This document shows, piece by piece, positions 1 to 17,380 of a DNA stretch of 64,000 nt (positions within the stretch are counted from its first letter, which is position 1; every line of letters begins with the position of its first letter). The translations under genes and the position numbers were made by a program. Below the pieces are notes generated by a model. That model was not told the origin of the DNA, made no database searches, and saw only the letters and a list, made by a program, of their open reading frames with translations. Origin of the DNA: Myotis daubentonii (lineage: Eukaryota > Chordata > Mammalia > Chiroptera > Vespertilionidae); the NCBI RefSeq assembly GCF_963259705.1, contig NC_081847.1, positions 86,116,485-86,180,484 of the forward strand, given 5' to 3'.

Positions 1-45
1 CTGCCTCATTCTGAAGGGGGTTTAGACCACAGGAGACATTCCTTG

Positions 46-110
46 TTTATTCATTAATTTATTCATTCATTCACTCATTCAACAGTGTTTATTGAACACG
101 TCCTAAGAGG
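46..110 (-). repeat. L2/MIR-like 3' tail fragment
   Basis: TTCATTCATTCA-type repeats are followed by a segment resembling the inverted end of an ancient LINE2/MIR element (tail motif TGAATGAATG read on the minus strand). Short and diverged, so the family is uncertain. Confidence 0.4.
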
Positions 111-1910
<1,800 letters not shown>

Positions 1911-1915
1911 TAGAC

Positions 1916-2390
1916 CAGTGGTCGGCAAACTCAGTAGTCAACAGAGCCAAATATCAACAGTACAACGATTGAAATTTCTTTTGAGAGCCAAATTTTTTAA
2001 ACTTAAACTGTATAGGTAGGTACATTGTTATTAACTTAATTAGGGTACTCCTAAGCTGGCCTTTGCTAAAAACGTCCTCAATCTGATTGAGGTACGTTCG
2101 CTGAGGTCGACCCCTTCCAACTCTCCCATCCACACTTGTCTTGTATACTTGTTTCGTCTATCTCCTTTTGTTCATCCTCTCTGTATGTCCAAACCATCTC
2201 AACATACCTTTCTCAATCCTCGACACTACATCTTCTTTCACTCCACAACGTTCACTAAAATTAACTTAATAAGTTTTAAGTCAACTTCGCACTGTACGTG
2301 CGCGCCCGCACATGGTATTTTGTGGAAGAGCCACACTCAAGGGTCCAAAGAGCCGCATGTGACTCACGAGCCGCGGTTTGCTGACCACTG
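1916..2390. mobile_element. Non-autonomous hAT transposon (nhAT), long form
   Basis: Begins CAGTGGTCGGCAAACTC and ends GTTTGCTGACCACTG, which are terminal inverted repeats. It is flanked by a perfect 8-bp duplication TTCTAGAC (1908-1915 and 2391-2398), as expected for hAT. A second copy of the family is at 41196-41402. This one has about 240 bp of extra interior (roughly 2065-2310) with no recognisable transposase frame. It inserted 50 bp after the donor of the preceding MAPK4 exon. Confidence 0.93.
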
Positions 2391-2398
2391 TTCTAGAC

Positions 2399-3786
2399 CA
2401 AGGGAGAACTGGGTGCACAAAACATGCCAGACTTTCCCTTGGAAGTAACCTCTGTGGCTTTTATGGCACTGCTTGGAGGCACCTTACTGTCACTTCAGGC
2501 AAAATGCTACAGAGACTAAAAGTAATCTTTTAGGAAAGAACTTTCACAATCAAGTAACCACTTGTATTCTAATACCTTGAAACACCCACCCTGTTTCCAG
2601 CCCCTTCCTTCGCTCTCCCTGCCATTCTGAGCAGTCGGTCTGGAGTGCTCATCTGGAGAGGGGCCCCCCACAAGGAGCTCCCAGAGTCCCTGAACTGAGC
2701 CTCCATGAGCCCACTGAGGGAGAGGCCACGGGGACTCCTTGAGAGCAGACCCTGATGCTGGAGGCCCTTTCTGGACTGGCATTCACAGCATTCGCATATA
2801 CTTAGTGCCACACGGGGCATGTGGGGACACACAGAAGAGCCCATCCTGGGCCACCAGCTGCTGGCAGACTGGGATCCATGGGAACCGGGGGTAAGGGGAG
2901 GGCCTCTGTGCAGCTGGATGAGTCAGGGGGCTCTTTGAGGAAAGCGAGGCTTGGTGAGGATTCACTCGGGTAGAGGAAGTGGAAAGGCTACTCATGCAAA
3001 GAGGGGAGATGGGAGGAATGAAGGTAGGAGTGGCCTGGAGGTCAGAGCGGGATAGCAAGGAGGCAGACTGACCATCCCAGCAGTGCCAGAGCTCAGACAC
3101 AGGGTCAGTGTTGTCTAGGGGTAGAAGGTGCGTTGAGTTTCTGAGACGCATGAAGACTGGCGCGTTTACAGATGAGAGAGGTATTCGTTCCCAGCATCCA
3201 GCATGATGCCTGGCAGGGAGAAGGTGCTCAATAAATAATTACTTGTCGAATGAATGAATGCCTGCCTCCACCCTGATCCACGCCCTGGGCATAGCCTGTC
3301 TTCCTCCCTCTGCCCAACGGAACACAGAGGAGTGCGCGCAGGACACATTCCAACCCCAATTTGTTATTCCTGATATTTCCTCTCCTCATTGGAATCCTCC
3401 TCATTGGAAACCAAAGAGTCAGGCTCATTCCCGGCCTGGAAATCACTTGCTTCCCCAGCCTGGCAAAGAACATGCAGAGGGGCCTATGGGAGGGGGCCCT
3501 TGGAAAGCCTCGGGCCAGGCTGTTCCGTCACTTTGGTGCTGGCTGCCAGTCTGTATCACTGTTCATCCCAGAGGCAGAGGCATTTGACAAAGCCAGACCC
3601 AGAGACGGCAAGCCAGCTGCTCACAGTCACCTAGCAAGTTAGCGGCAGAAGGAAGACCAGAGCCAGGGCCAGGGCTGTCCCCACTGCCCTGCGTGGCCCC
3701 TCCCAGGCCTCCTGGAACTGCTGTGGGGCTTCCACACACCAGTCACTTGGGCAGCACACTTACCCACCTGGCATTTGCCTCCCCAG
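2399..3786. other. MAPK4 intron; L2/MIR tail inside
   Basis: Mostly unrecognised intronic sequence. 3185-3255 resembles the 3' end of an L2/MIR element (tgcctggcagggagaaggtg then caataaataatt and a TGAATGAATG tail). It ends at the acceptor gcctccccag (3777-3786). Confidence 0.5.
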
Positions 3787-3948
3787 GGGCTCACGAGCTG
3801 GAGCAGATGCAGCTCATACTGGACACCATCCCTGTGATCCGCGAGGAGGACAAGGACGAGCTGCTCAAGGTGATGCCTTCCTTCGTCAACAGCACCTGGG
3901 AGGTGAAGAGGCCCCTGCGCAAGCTGCTCCCTGAAGTGAACAGTGAAG
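3787..3948 (+). CDS. MAPK4: MAPK4 coding exon: MAP-kinase insert region
   Basis: 162 bp. The first two bases complete the Gly codon started by the previous exon, then 53 residues beginning AHELEQMQLILDTIPVIREE and ending RKLLPEVNSE, then one base carried over. This is the region after subdomain IX (MAPK-insert and subdomain X of the kinase C-lobe), which in ERK3/4 diverges from classical ERKs. Acceptor ccccag (ends 3786) and donor GAAG|gtacct (3949) are both intact. The C-lobe has no catalytic residues here; the exon supports fold and substrate docking. There are no stops or frameshifts. The sequence agrees with mammalian MAPK4 as I know it, with only conservative differences such as LDT for LET. 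Confidence 0.96.
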
Positions 3949-4164
3949 GTACCTGCGCCCACAGCCAGGCCCGCATCTGCAGGCTGCACTCTGCATCCCC
4001 TTGGCGGGGAGGGGGGGGGGCAGGTAGCGTCCTTCCAGAAGGACCAAGCATAGTCCTTAGCATAGAAGTGAGGCCCCCTGGCAGCCAGAATTTGCTGGGG
4101 CTACTTCCAGATGATGAGCCCCTGGAATGTGGCCAGCAGGCAACCTCAAGGCAGTCATTAGGGG

Positions 4165-4305
4165 TCCTCCAAGTTTCTTAACTTCTCTGCATCTCAGATT
4201 CCTTGACTATAAAATGGGCATAATAATACATATCACATACGGTCGTTATGACGGATAAGTAAATAGGATCTGTAAGGTCCTGGGCATAGGAAGGTTGTTC
4301 TGTCA
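4165..4305 (+). repeat. MIR-like SINE relic
   Basis: Shows the MIR core pattern: cttctctgcatctcag, ctataaaatgggcataataa, a tatgacgg step and tcctgggcatagg. Diverged ancient SINE. Confidence 0.6.
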
Positions 4306-4457
4306 TCTTAGATGTTACATTATCATTGGGCCTCATACCTGCCAGAGGCTTCCTTAGGAAGCTTCTACAGCCGATTGTGAGAGAGACCAAAATTCTTCAG
4401 GCTCAAGTCAGATTTAATTCTTACTTAAGAAAAAAGAAATTAAGAAGTTTATTTCTC

Positions 4458-4702
4458 ACCCTGGCCAGTGTTGCTAAGTGGTCAGAGCATCCGTCCATGG
4501 ACTGAAGGGTCATGGGATTGATTCCCAGTCGAGGGCAGGTGCCTGTGTTGCAGGTTCATCTCTCAGCCCCGGTCAGGGCATGTGCAGGAGGCAACCAATC
4601 AATGTGTCTCTCTCAAGTTGATGTTTCTCACTCTCTCTCTCTCTTTCACTCTCTCTCTAAAAAATCAATAGAAAAAATATCCACAGGTGAGGAGTAACAC
4701 AA
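4458..4702 (+). mobile_element. Ves SINE
   Basis: tRNA-derived head (ccctggccagtgttgctaag, B-box-like GGGATTGATTCCC), then the middle region with gcaggaggcaaccaatcaat, a CT-rich stretch and the aaaaatcaat(ag) tail. A 16-bp TSD AAGAAGTTTATTTCTC is at 4442-4457 and 4703-4718. Confidence 0.93.
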
Positions 4703-4718
4703 AAGAAGTTTATTTCTC

Positions 4719-8959
<4,241 letters not shown>

Positions 8960-9662
8960 GTTCCCCGTGAGCCTGTCATCCGACCTGGAGTGGCGGCCCG
9001 ACCGGTGCCCCGACGCCAGCGAGGTGCAGCGGGACCCGCGCGCAGGCTCGGCGCCAGCGGAGGACGTGCAGGTGGACCCGCGCAAGGACTCGCAGAGCAG
9101 CTCCGAGCGCTTCCTGGAGCAGTCGCACTCGTCCATGGAGCGCTCCTGCGACTACAAGGTGGGGTCGCCGTCCTACCTGGACAAGCTGCTGTGGCGCGAC
9201 AGCAAGCCGCACCACTACTCCGAGCCCAAGCTCATCCTGGACCTGTCGCACTGGAAGCAGGCGGCCGGCGCGCCCCCCGCCGCCTCCACCGCCTCCACTG
9301 CCGGGGCCGCGGACGCCGGGGCCCTGGACACCGGGGCGCGCCGCGAGGACGAGCCGGCCAGCCTCTTCCTGGAGATCGCGCAGTGGGTCCAGAGCACCCA
9401 GGGCGGCCAGGAGCCCGCCAGCCCGCCCCGCCAGGTGCCCGAGCGCCGCCTGTCCGCCTCCCCGCCCAGCCGCCCTGCCCCCGTGGACGGCGGCGCCAGC
9501 CCCCAGTTCGACCTGGACGTGTTCATCTCGCGCGCCCTGAGACTCTGCACCAAGCCCGAGGACCTGCCGGACAACACACTGGGCGACCTCAACGGCACGC
9601 GCATCCCCGAGTGCCCCGCCGATCTCCTGCAGACAGACACCTTCTCCAAAGAACGCTGGTGA
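8960..9662 (+). CDS. MAPK4: MAPK4 terminal coding exon: C-terminal extension and stop
   Basis: One base completes Arg, then 233 residues from FPVSLSSDLEWRPDRCPDAS to FSKERW and TGA at 9660-9662. It is the long ERK4-specific C-terminal extension, which has no known domain. Recognisable MAPK4 blocks are DLEWRPDR, QVDPRKDS, SSERFLEQSHSSMER, SCDYKVGSPSYLDKLLWRD, SEPKLILDLSHWKQAAGAP, SLFLEIAQWV and FDLDVFISRAL. Against the human protein from memory, the segment AFEADYGR between SSMER and SCDYK is absent (about 9141), and an Ala/Thr/Gly-rich stretch after AAGAPP is longer (about 9277-9350). The exon is very CpG- and GC-rich, as MAPK4 3' coding sequence usually is. There are no internal stops. Acceptor cccttgcag at 8951-8959. 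Confidence 0.96.
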
Positions 9663-11405
9663 GGCCGGAGGGGGGCGCTGCAGGCCCCTGCACCCCCGCG
9701 GGAGGCCACCCGGGAACGCGGGCCCCTCCGCCACCTGGGGGTTAGCAGGACACAGGAAGGATCCGAGGAGCGAGAGGAATGTCCATTTCTTAAACCGCCT
9801 TAATAACTAGCCTTTAACCTCTGGGAGCGGGTTTCAACAGGAGCCTAGTTTGGGGGTTGATCACCTTCCCAACGAAGAGGAGGCCCTTGCGTCTTGTAAG
9901 TGGAAGAAGCGAGTCTTAGGAAGCAGCCCGCAGGCCCCGCCGGGTGGGGAGAGGCCGCGGAATCTTGCAGGCTGGTGTAGACACCCACTGGCCCAGAGAG
10001 CCTCAACGGACAGACATGGAAAGACAGTGAGAACCAGAGAAGCAGCGTCCAGCCAGGGTCCGGGCAAGCCCCGAGTCCCCGCCTCCCGGCCCCAGGCCAG
10101 TGTCTGTCCACTACACAATGTCTTCCTCTGCTGGGGTCCCGCTGGCTTTTCAGTCAGAAAAGTTAGTCCAAGATGCACCTTCCCTGTCCATCACCATGTT
10201 CTTTTCTTCCGGGCTATGTGTCTCGTGTTCTGGAATAGGAAACTGAGCCAGTTTCTTTTCCCTAATCAAGCATATGATTCTGGTGCCTCAAATACATCAC
10301 TTCTCCTTTGCCAGGCCCCTGTCTTTGCCTGGCTCCTGAATGATCTGAAATCCTTGTTTAGATCAGATCGGGTTGGGGGCTGTGGGTAACAGAACTCATT
10401 CTCCCAGGCCTGGGCACGCACCTCTTCCGGAACTCCTCATGCACTTTCCTGACACACACAGACACAGACACAGCCCTCGTTCCCAAGGGCTGTCACATGG
10501 GTGAGTGTGAAGATAGCAAGTCCATGAATCCCTCCAAGGCCCCCCATCCTCACCCCCAATGAGGGGCTCACCATAGAGCAAATGTTAGGAGAGATTTCAG
10601 ATTAATGTATCCTTATCAGGCTGCCCTTAGTTCTGATCATCCATTAGCCCCAGCAAAGAGCAGGCCCTGAAGAAGTGCATTGGAGAGCAAGTGGCCTGGG
10701 GACAAGGAATCCAGGGAGGTAGCAACGTGTGAAAGGGGGGTGGGAGGGGGTGCCAACCGTGAGGACACTCAGGGGTCAGGCAGAGGCATGGAGACCCCAA
10801 AGGAAGGGATTTCAAGCCACCTCCTAGTTCAGGTCAAGGTGAGTTTGGAACTAGCAAACCCAGAGGTGCCCTCGCACACGGAGCCTGGGGTGATGGTGTG
10901 TGGGCACAGCAGACCCTCTGCAGAAGCATTTCCATCACTGGTGTCCAGCTCCACCCCTCCCCCACCCCCAACACGCCCAAAGATACCCACAGGAAGTCTG
11001 GACAAGTGGAAGGTCCCCTCGTCTTGGTCTTGGCTGTGTTCACCCTCACCTTAACAGCACCTTAAATCTAATCTGCTAACTAGGATTTGTACATTGAAAC
11101 CTGCAACATACTAGCAACTTATATTTAAAAACAGAATTAATCACACTGATTTTTAAATGGAAAATATGTAAATATGAAGTATTCGGTTTTGTGTTTGTTT
11201 TATTTTGAAGATAAGGAAATGTACACTGCTCCTCATGTGCCCTTTGTCCCCAGAGGGCGGCTTTACATTTTTGGTAAAGGAACAAGCTGCTGACGGCCAG
11301 AAGTTCATATATAATTGTTATTACAGAGGAATTGTTATTACTACTCAAGTTTTTAAAAAAAATCTATTAAGCATTATTAAACTTGATCAGGATGGGCCAA
11401 ATAAA
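9663..11405 (+). other. MAPK4: Probable MAPK4 3' untranslated region
   Basis: No interspersed repeat is recognised from the stop codon to about 11.2 kb, as expected for transcribed 3' sequence. The end is inferred from the first canonical AATAAA (11400-11405). The extent is a guess without transcript data. Confidence 0.4.
11400..11405 (+). terminator. Candidate MAPK4 polyadenylation signal AATAAA
   Basis: AATAAA in the context gggccAAATAAAGttatatt, 1.74 kb after the stop, followed by TG/T-rich sequence (cattcatttg, atgtatgttatctg). The local sequence also resembles an old repeat whose consensus contains CCAAATAAAGTTTTATTGG, so it may be coincidental. Confidence 0.3.
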
Positions 11406-12200
11406 GTTATATTGGAACATGGATTCATTTGTTCATTTGCATATTATCTCACTCATGTATGTTATCTGATCTTGTCTTTAGCTGTGGGTGATCCATTGGG
11501 CCTGGCTGGCTTCTCCCTCCACCCGTGAAGGCTGGTGTTTGGAGGGATTGCAGTTGGAGGAGAGATGAGAACCTACACAGATTGGTAGTCAGGAAAGTGA
11601 TTCCAGAATCATCTGGGTCTGGCCTGGTGTTTATATTGTAGATTTCCAACCAAATCTAGGAGCCAATTCCAAACCTTCAGACCAAGACTCAGCCTTTCCT
11701 CCAGGGACAAAAGGTGCCAACATCATGGGATCTGGGGGAGCCAACCACCCAGAAATACCAGCCTGAGCCACACCTTGCAGAGGCCCGAGAACCCACCCAT
11801 CTGAAGTTCACCCTTTTGTAATACCTGTGTCAAAGCATTAGCCCAAACTTCATTCCTTACTCCACAAGTAGACAGTAGAGAGGGTTTTAATAATTGGTTT
11901 CTGTTTATTTTGATTTCCCTGAAAGACCTTTTGATTAAAGGAACTTTCTACTGTTGAAATGCATCTGAGCCAAGAGGAGCATCCTGTTAAGCCAACTGGG
12001 ATTCTCTCCAAAGTGTCAGTGGAGAGTAACTATCTCCCAGCTGGGCAGATGCAAATGAAGAGAGTGGCCCAGAGCCAGGGCGGAGTCCTGATTGAAATTT
12101 TGTATTTGAGAAGCCTTGACGCCTGGGGCTGCTAGAATGTAGAAAATGGGGTTTGAGGCAGAAGGACTTGAGAATCCCTAATAGCAAACAGCACTAAAAA
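11406..12200. other. Intergenic, nothing recognised
   Basis: Region downstream of MAPK4. No coding potential or identifiable repeat. Confidence 0.5.
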
Positions 12201-12211
12201 GTGTCCCCTCC

Positions 12212-12431
12212 TGCCCAGCCAGCATGGCTCAGTGGTTGAGCGTCAACCTATGAACCAGGAGGTCACGGTTCAATTCCTGGTCAGGGTACATTGCCCAGTT
12301 TGCAGGCTCAATCCCCAGTGTGGGGTGTGTAGGAAGCAGCCGATCAATGATTCTCTCTCATCATTGATGTTTCTATTTCTCTCTTTTTCTCCCTTCATCT
12401 CTGAAATCAATTTTTAAAAAAATTTTTTAAT
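12212..12431 (+). mobile_element. Ves SINE
   Basis: Head cagcatggctcagtggttga with A-box-like TGGCTCAGTGG, B-box GGTTCAATTCC, middle ccgatcaatgattctctctc and an A/T-rich tail. TSD GTGTCCCCTCC at 12201-12211 and 12432-12442. Confidence 0.94.
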
Positions 12432-12764
12432 GTGTCCCCTCCCACAGGAATTGCATGGGGACATACTTAATTCTCCCAACAGCAATATGTGACAACACGT
12501 GTTAAGTACTATCAACCGCGGAACCTCACCTGAGTGCTGAGGTCCAGGTGTCCTGAGTTTTTATTGGAGATCATTCGTGTAGGACTCTGTGACTGATCTG
12601 AGTTACTCAGTCTTCAGTCCCTCAGAGATCAAACTGATGCAGGACGGCCCAGGACCTCCAACTTGCAAAAACACTCTTACAGGCAGGGTATCTCAGGGGC
12701 TCAGAGGTTATGGCCTGGGAGCTAGTGAAGGGCCAGTCCTCTGAAGATCTGCCTTCCTTTTGAG

Positions 12765-12937
12765 CAGGGGCGGGGAACCGTTTTTCTGCCAAGGGCCATT
12801 TGGCTATTTGTAACATCATTCACGAGCCATACAACATTATCAACGTAAAAATTAGCCTGCTACATTTGGTCAAACATTTCATTAACTCGCCCCTAATGCC
12901 TTGGCAGGGCCCAACCAAATGATTTCGTGGGCCCCTG
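12765..12937 (+). mobile_element. Non-autonomous hAT transposon, CAGGGG family
   Basis: Starts CAGGGGCGGGGAACCGTTTT and ends GGGCCCCTG. Flanks CTTTTGAG and CTTTAGAA form an imperfect 8-bp TSD. The same family as 17836-18037, which is in the opposite orientation (shared: cttggcagg, aattaactc-type and accaaatgat/g segments). Confidence 0.88.
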
Positions 12938-13144
12938 CTTTAGAATATATAAGGTTTGAGAAACGAGGGTCTGCTGAGTGAACCTCTACTGACTTTGAAT
13001 ACCGTTGTGTCTCCTGTACTTCTAAAGTTGTGTGAGTGTGTCTCATGTGAACATTACAGCAAAGCTGAGGCAACACAGCTATCTTGTTTGGTAAAATATA
13101 CCTACATATTTTTAACAGCATGCAGCATTATTAAAATATAATAA

Positions 13145-13400
13145 GCCCTAGCTGGTTTGGCGTTGTGGTTAGAGTGTAGGCCTGCAGACTGAAGGGTCCT
13201 AGTTTTGATTCCCATCAAAGGAGGGCACATACCTCAGTTACAGGCTTGGGCCCTGGTTGGGGCATGTGCAGGAGGCAACCAATTGCTGTGTCTCTCTCAC
13301 ATCAATGGTTGTTTTTTGGTTTTTGTTTTTTTCCTCTCTCCCCCTCCCTTCTACTCTCTCTGAAAATCAATGGAAAAAATATCCTCGGGTGAGGGTTAAC
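13145..13400 (+). mobile_element. Ves SINE
   Basis: Head gccctagctggtttggcg, B-box-like TTTTGATTCCC, middle gcaggaggcaaccaattgct, tail aaaatcaatggaaaaaatat plus cctcgggtgagggttaac. The tail grades into the (AAT)n repeat that follows. Confidence 0.9.
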
Positions 13401-13405
13401 AAAAA

Positions 13406-13407
<2 letters not shown>

Positions 13408-13438
<31 letters not shown>
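13408..13438. repeat. (ATA)n microsatellite
   Basis: About ten copies of ATA/AAT, probably grown from the A-rich tail of the adjacent Ves SINE. Confidence 0.9.
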
Positions 13439-13441
<3 letters not shown>

Positions 13442-13889
13442 CACGCATGCTGAAGCAGGTGTTAGGCAATCTAACACCTGAGATGCCTTTTCTTATTGAA
13501 TTGTGGTTGCCCATGGAAGCCAAGCTTGTCAATAGATTTGCAAGCTAGCTCCCTGCTCATGCTGTCATGGTTATACCACTGGGGCAATAGTGGCACAGGC
13601 ATGATGGATTGCTTTAGGAAGCTTCATTTCCAGCTACGTCCGAGCTGTCCTCAACGCCAAGCTGAGGGCTTCAGAGTTCTGTGGCCGAGGGAGCTCTCTG
13701 GCGGTGCAGCCCACGGAGGGATGGCCATGCGTACCAAGAGGCACGACTGAGACCTGAGGGTGTCAACCTCAGGCTGAGCCATGCCCTGCCCCCACCCTCG
13801 GAAGATGGTTCTCTGGGGGCTCTGGAGGTGAGAAGGAAGGAAGATATCAGATCCTCACTTATGGGCTCCAACCAGTTATGATTAGAAGG

Positions 13890-14217
13890 TGTGATGGCTA
13901 ATTTTATGTGCCAACTTGATTGGGCCATGGTGCCTGGATATTTAATCAAATGTTATTCTGGGTGTTTCTGTGAGACTGTCTTTGGATGAACTTAACATTG
14001 AAAGCAGATTGCCTTCCATAATATGGGCGGGCCTCATCCCATCAGTTGAAGTCCTGAATAGAGCAAAAGACTGACCTCCCCTGAGCAAGAAGGAGTTCTG
14101 CCAGCAGATGACCTTTGGACTTCAACTGCAACATCAGCTTTTCTCTCCTATTCTACAGATTTCAAGTTTACCAGCCTCCATAATTGTGTGAACCATTTCC
14201 TTAAAATAAATCTCTCA
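13890..14217 (+). mobile_element. Old LTR (ERVL/MaLR-like), 3' end interrupted by Ves
   Basis: Starts TGTGATGGCTAATTTTATG and includes caacttgattgggccatggt, gggcgggcctcatccc and the polyadenylation-type ending ccttaaaataaatctctc. The same family as 57733-58111, which is in reverse. The 3' end is split by the Ves at 14218-14462; a short remainder follows. No internal retroviral genes are nearby, so it is a solo LTR relic. The family name is uncertain. Confidence 0.65.
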
Positions 14218-14462
14218 CCCTGGCTGGTGCTGCTCAATGGTTGAAACATTTGCCCGCACACCGAAGGGTCATTGGTTTGATTCCTGGTCAAGGGCATGTA
14301 TCTGGGTTGCAGGTTTGATCCCCAGCCCCAATTGGGGTGCATGTAGGAGGCAATCAATTGATGTGTCTCTCACATCAATGCTTCTCTCCGACCCCCCACC
14401 CCTTCCACTCTCTTTAAAAAAAATCAATGGGAAAAATATACTTGGGCGAGGATTAACAAAAA
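14218..14462 (+). mobile_element. Ves SINE inserted in the LTR relic
   Basis: Head accctggctggtgctgctca, B-box GGTTTGATTCC, middle gtaggaggcaatcaattgat, tail aaaaaaatcaatgggaaaaa. It sits between two copies of AAAATAAATCYCTC (14204-14217 and about 14463-14479). Confidence 0.9.
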
Positions 14463-14767
14463 ATAAAATAAATCCCTCAATAGATAGATAGACAGATAGA
14501 CATCCCATGGCCTTGATATAACTCCCCTTTGTGTGCATCTCGCTTGAATGGACTCTGAGAAGCTGCCTTCTTCTGGCTGCCTGGCCGGCAGGAGCCCATG
14601 CTGAGCACCCACACCTGACCTGGTTGTGGGGGCAGCTTTATCCCCCAGCATTCATGAACACTTGGTATAGGGCGCTCATCACCACAGCCCCCCGTGAGCA
14701 GCACTTTGAGAAAAGGGAGGAAGCTGAGTTGTTCCTTGAGGTAAAGGGCTCTCATAAGGCTTTAGAC

Positions 14768-14980
14768 CAGCGGTTCTCAACCTGTGGGTCGCGACCCCTT
14801 TGGTGGTCCAACTACCCTTTCCCAGGGGTCGCCTAAGACCATCCTGCATATCAGATATTTATATTACGATTCATAACAGTAGCAACATTACAGTTATGAA
14901 GTAGCAACGAAAATAATTTTATGGTTGGGGTCACAACATGAGGAACTGTATTTAAAGGGCCAGAAGGTTGATAACCAGTG
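14768..14980 (+). mobile_element. SPIN (Space Invaders) non-autonomous hAT element
   Basis: CAGCGGTTCTCAACCTGTGG at the left end, inner gggtcgcgacccctttgg and cataacagtagcaacattac, ending GTTGATAACCAGTG. Perfect 8-bp TSD CTTTAGAC (14760-14767 and 14981-14988). SPIN is a hAT family known for horizontal transfer among tetrapods, including vesper bats. Confidence 0.95.
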
Positions 14981-14988
14981 CTTTAGAC

Positions 14989-17060
14989 AAAGGCCACATG
15001 GGCCATCGTTGGATGAACCCAAACATGGGAGAGTAATGAATGCCAGGTGGGAGGGGACCATGTGGAGGGACCTCAGAGGCCAACCTCATCTCCTCCACAG
15101 TTCTGCCTGGGGTTGACTGGACCTGAGCAGGGCAGAGGTCAGTCAACGCCAAGAGGAGTCCCTTTAGCTAAGCACATACACAGTGTCTGACATTCCCACT
15201 GGGAACAGACACCCCGAGACCAAGGACATCAGGTTATTGGTGTAATTAAACTTTCATCAAAATCTGTGAGCATGAGAGTTTATCCAGCCAACAAATGTCC
15301 CCTGACCATAGGAAGGAGAGGCGCCACAGCTGTTTGTACCCAATGGATCACACTAAATTAATTACATTACACTGGACAGCTCATCCAATGCCCTCGGGGA
15401 GTTTAAATAAAATCAGAGGTGTTCGAGCAGAAAGAGACATTCTAATGCATCCAACCCCTCACCCTAGAAATAAGGTTGTAAGTTCAGAGAGGCCGGTGAC
15501 AGGGACAAGGTCAAGGTCAAGGTTACATACCACGCTGGTGGCTCCTGGCTCATAATCTACTGCTCCTCCTTGGGATGCCTTAGCTTGGGACACAAGGCAT
15601 TCACTGTGGTTGGCTATTCAAAAGCCATTCCCAACACCCTTTTCACCTTAATCCATCTCCCTCCCTGAGAACTTGAAATGCATCCGGTCAGAATTGAGAT
15701 GTCTGTAAGTCTCAAATACACACCAGATTGCAAAGACTTAGTATCCCCCAAAGAGCGTAAAATATCTTATTCGTAATTATTTCTATCGATTACATATTCA
15801 AACAATAACATTTTGATATCGTGTATTAAATAAAATATGTTAGGACTCACTTCACTGGTCTCTTTTGACGTTTTTCAGTGTGGCTGGCTACCACAAAAGT
15901 TTTAAATACATCGGTGACCCCCGTGCACTTCTATTTGACAGCACAGAATGCCGTGAGCCGATTAAGCCCTTCATCCTTTGACGATGATATTTCATTTCAG
16001 CAAGGTCTTCATCTTCTCACACTAAAGGAGGGACCCTCACAGGAGAACGCCAAGCCCCACGCAGTCTTTGGTCTCTTCCAAATCCAATCAAAGCATAAAA
16101 GCATTGGCCTCTTGTCTTAAAGACTGTTTGCAAACCCACCTAAACTGCCCTAAACAAGCAAAGAGAAGTATTTATCAAGCAGATACGATAGTGTCTCTCC
16201 ATCTGAAGGCAAGAAGCAGAATGGAACCTCTTGAGGGACTAAACATAAGCCCGTGAGAAGCCAGGAGTCAAGGTTCCTCCCTTTGCAAATGGTTTTGTTA
16301 CCTCAGCTTGGCCCATCTGCTTTCAGTTCATGTGAAGGCCTGAACCTGAACATCCTTCTACTTCATCTGAGTTTAGCAAAATCAATCCCTGAAGTCACCA
16401 GCACGGAGTAGAGGATCAAGATGACCTGCTCACCAGATTACAGGTAATTTATTTTATCTCCCCTGCTGCCAGACGGTGCATTTTCATTTGGGTCCCGTGG
16501 CTCTGAGCTGTGATTTATTTATTAGACTTGACAATGAGATGAGTCTGCCTTGTGCATGCAGAGGAAATTTCCGTCTGAGCCTGAAGGTGCAAGGAGCTGC
16601 TTCCAAGGATGGCCACTGATTTAATGGGAGGCGAGCCTCCTCGCACTCAGGGAGCTCAGCTTTCTGCTTGCAAAATTGGGTCAAAAAAGATGGAACGCCC
16701 GTATGACAACTCATAATTGCAAAGATCTACATATATGGAGGATTGTGGAAATAAAACTTCACCCCTTAAAAAACCTAACAGAACCTGGTCAGATAAAAAT
16801 GCAGCCATGTCATGACAGTGGCAGGGTTCCCAAATGGGGTGAACAAAGCTCCACAGAGAAGACCCCTCACCCACTCTCCAGTCCATCCTACTCCAGTCTG
16901 TCCCAGGGTGCCAACGTCTCTCCCATCACAGCCATTCCACTATTGCATGCGGCCTGGAAGGAACAACACCTTGCACAAGCATGAGATCCCTCACCAGCTT
17001 AACTAGATTGAGAGCAAGGCCCAAGAGAAAGGGACAGAAGTCATAGTAGTTTATATGAGA
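14989..17060. other. Intergenic, nothing recognised
   Basis: No coding exon or identifiable transposon. 16480-16680 is a compositionally even stretch free of obvious repeats; I could not judge whether it is conserved. Confidence 0.45.
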
Positions 17061-17380
17061 CTAGAGGCCTGGTGCACGAAATTCGTGCATGGGTAGGGTC
17101 CCTAGGCCTGGTTGGTGATGAGGGCTGATCTGTGGGGCGGCCGGTGGGGCCATTAGGGAGCCCCCCACTGGCACCTGCCTTGGCACCGCCCTCTGCAGGA
17201 GGCGACTGGCAGGGCAATCAGGGGGCTGCACTGGCCCACTTGCCGGCCAGCCCCGCCCTCCACCACCACTGCTGGTTGCCTCCCTCTGCGGGATGACCAG
17301 CAGGGCAATTGGGGGGGGGGCCCGCTGGCACCCGCCTTGGCTGGCCTGGGGCGGCCTCCGTAGGTCGGCCTGGTTACTAA
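17061..17380 (-). mobile_element. HeliBat-type Helitron, 3' end and partial body
   Basis: On the minus strand the element ends ...GCACGAATTTCGTGC...CTAG: plus-strand ctag at 17061-17064, then the palindromic cacgaaattcgtg hairpin. The body is GC-rich with repeats of a gggggg/ctggcaccygccttggc type. The 5' TC end was not found, so the left limit (about 17380) is approximate. Confidence 0.8.
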
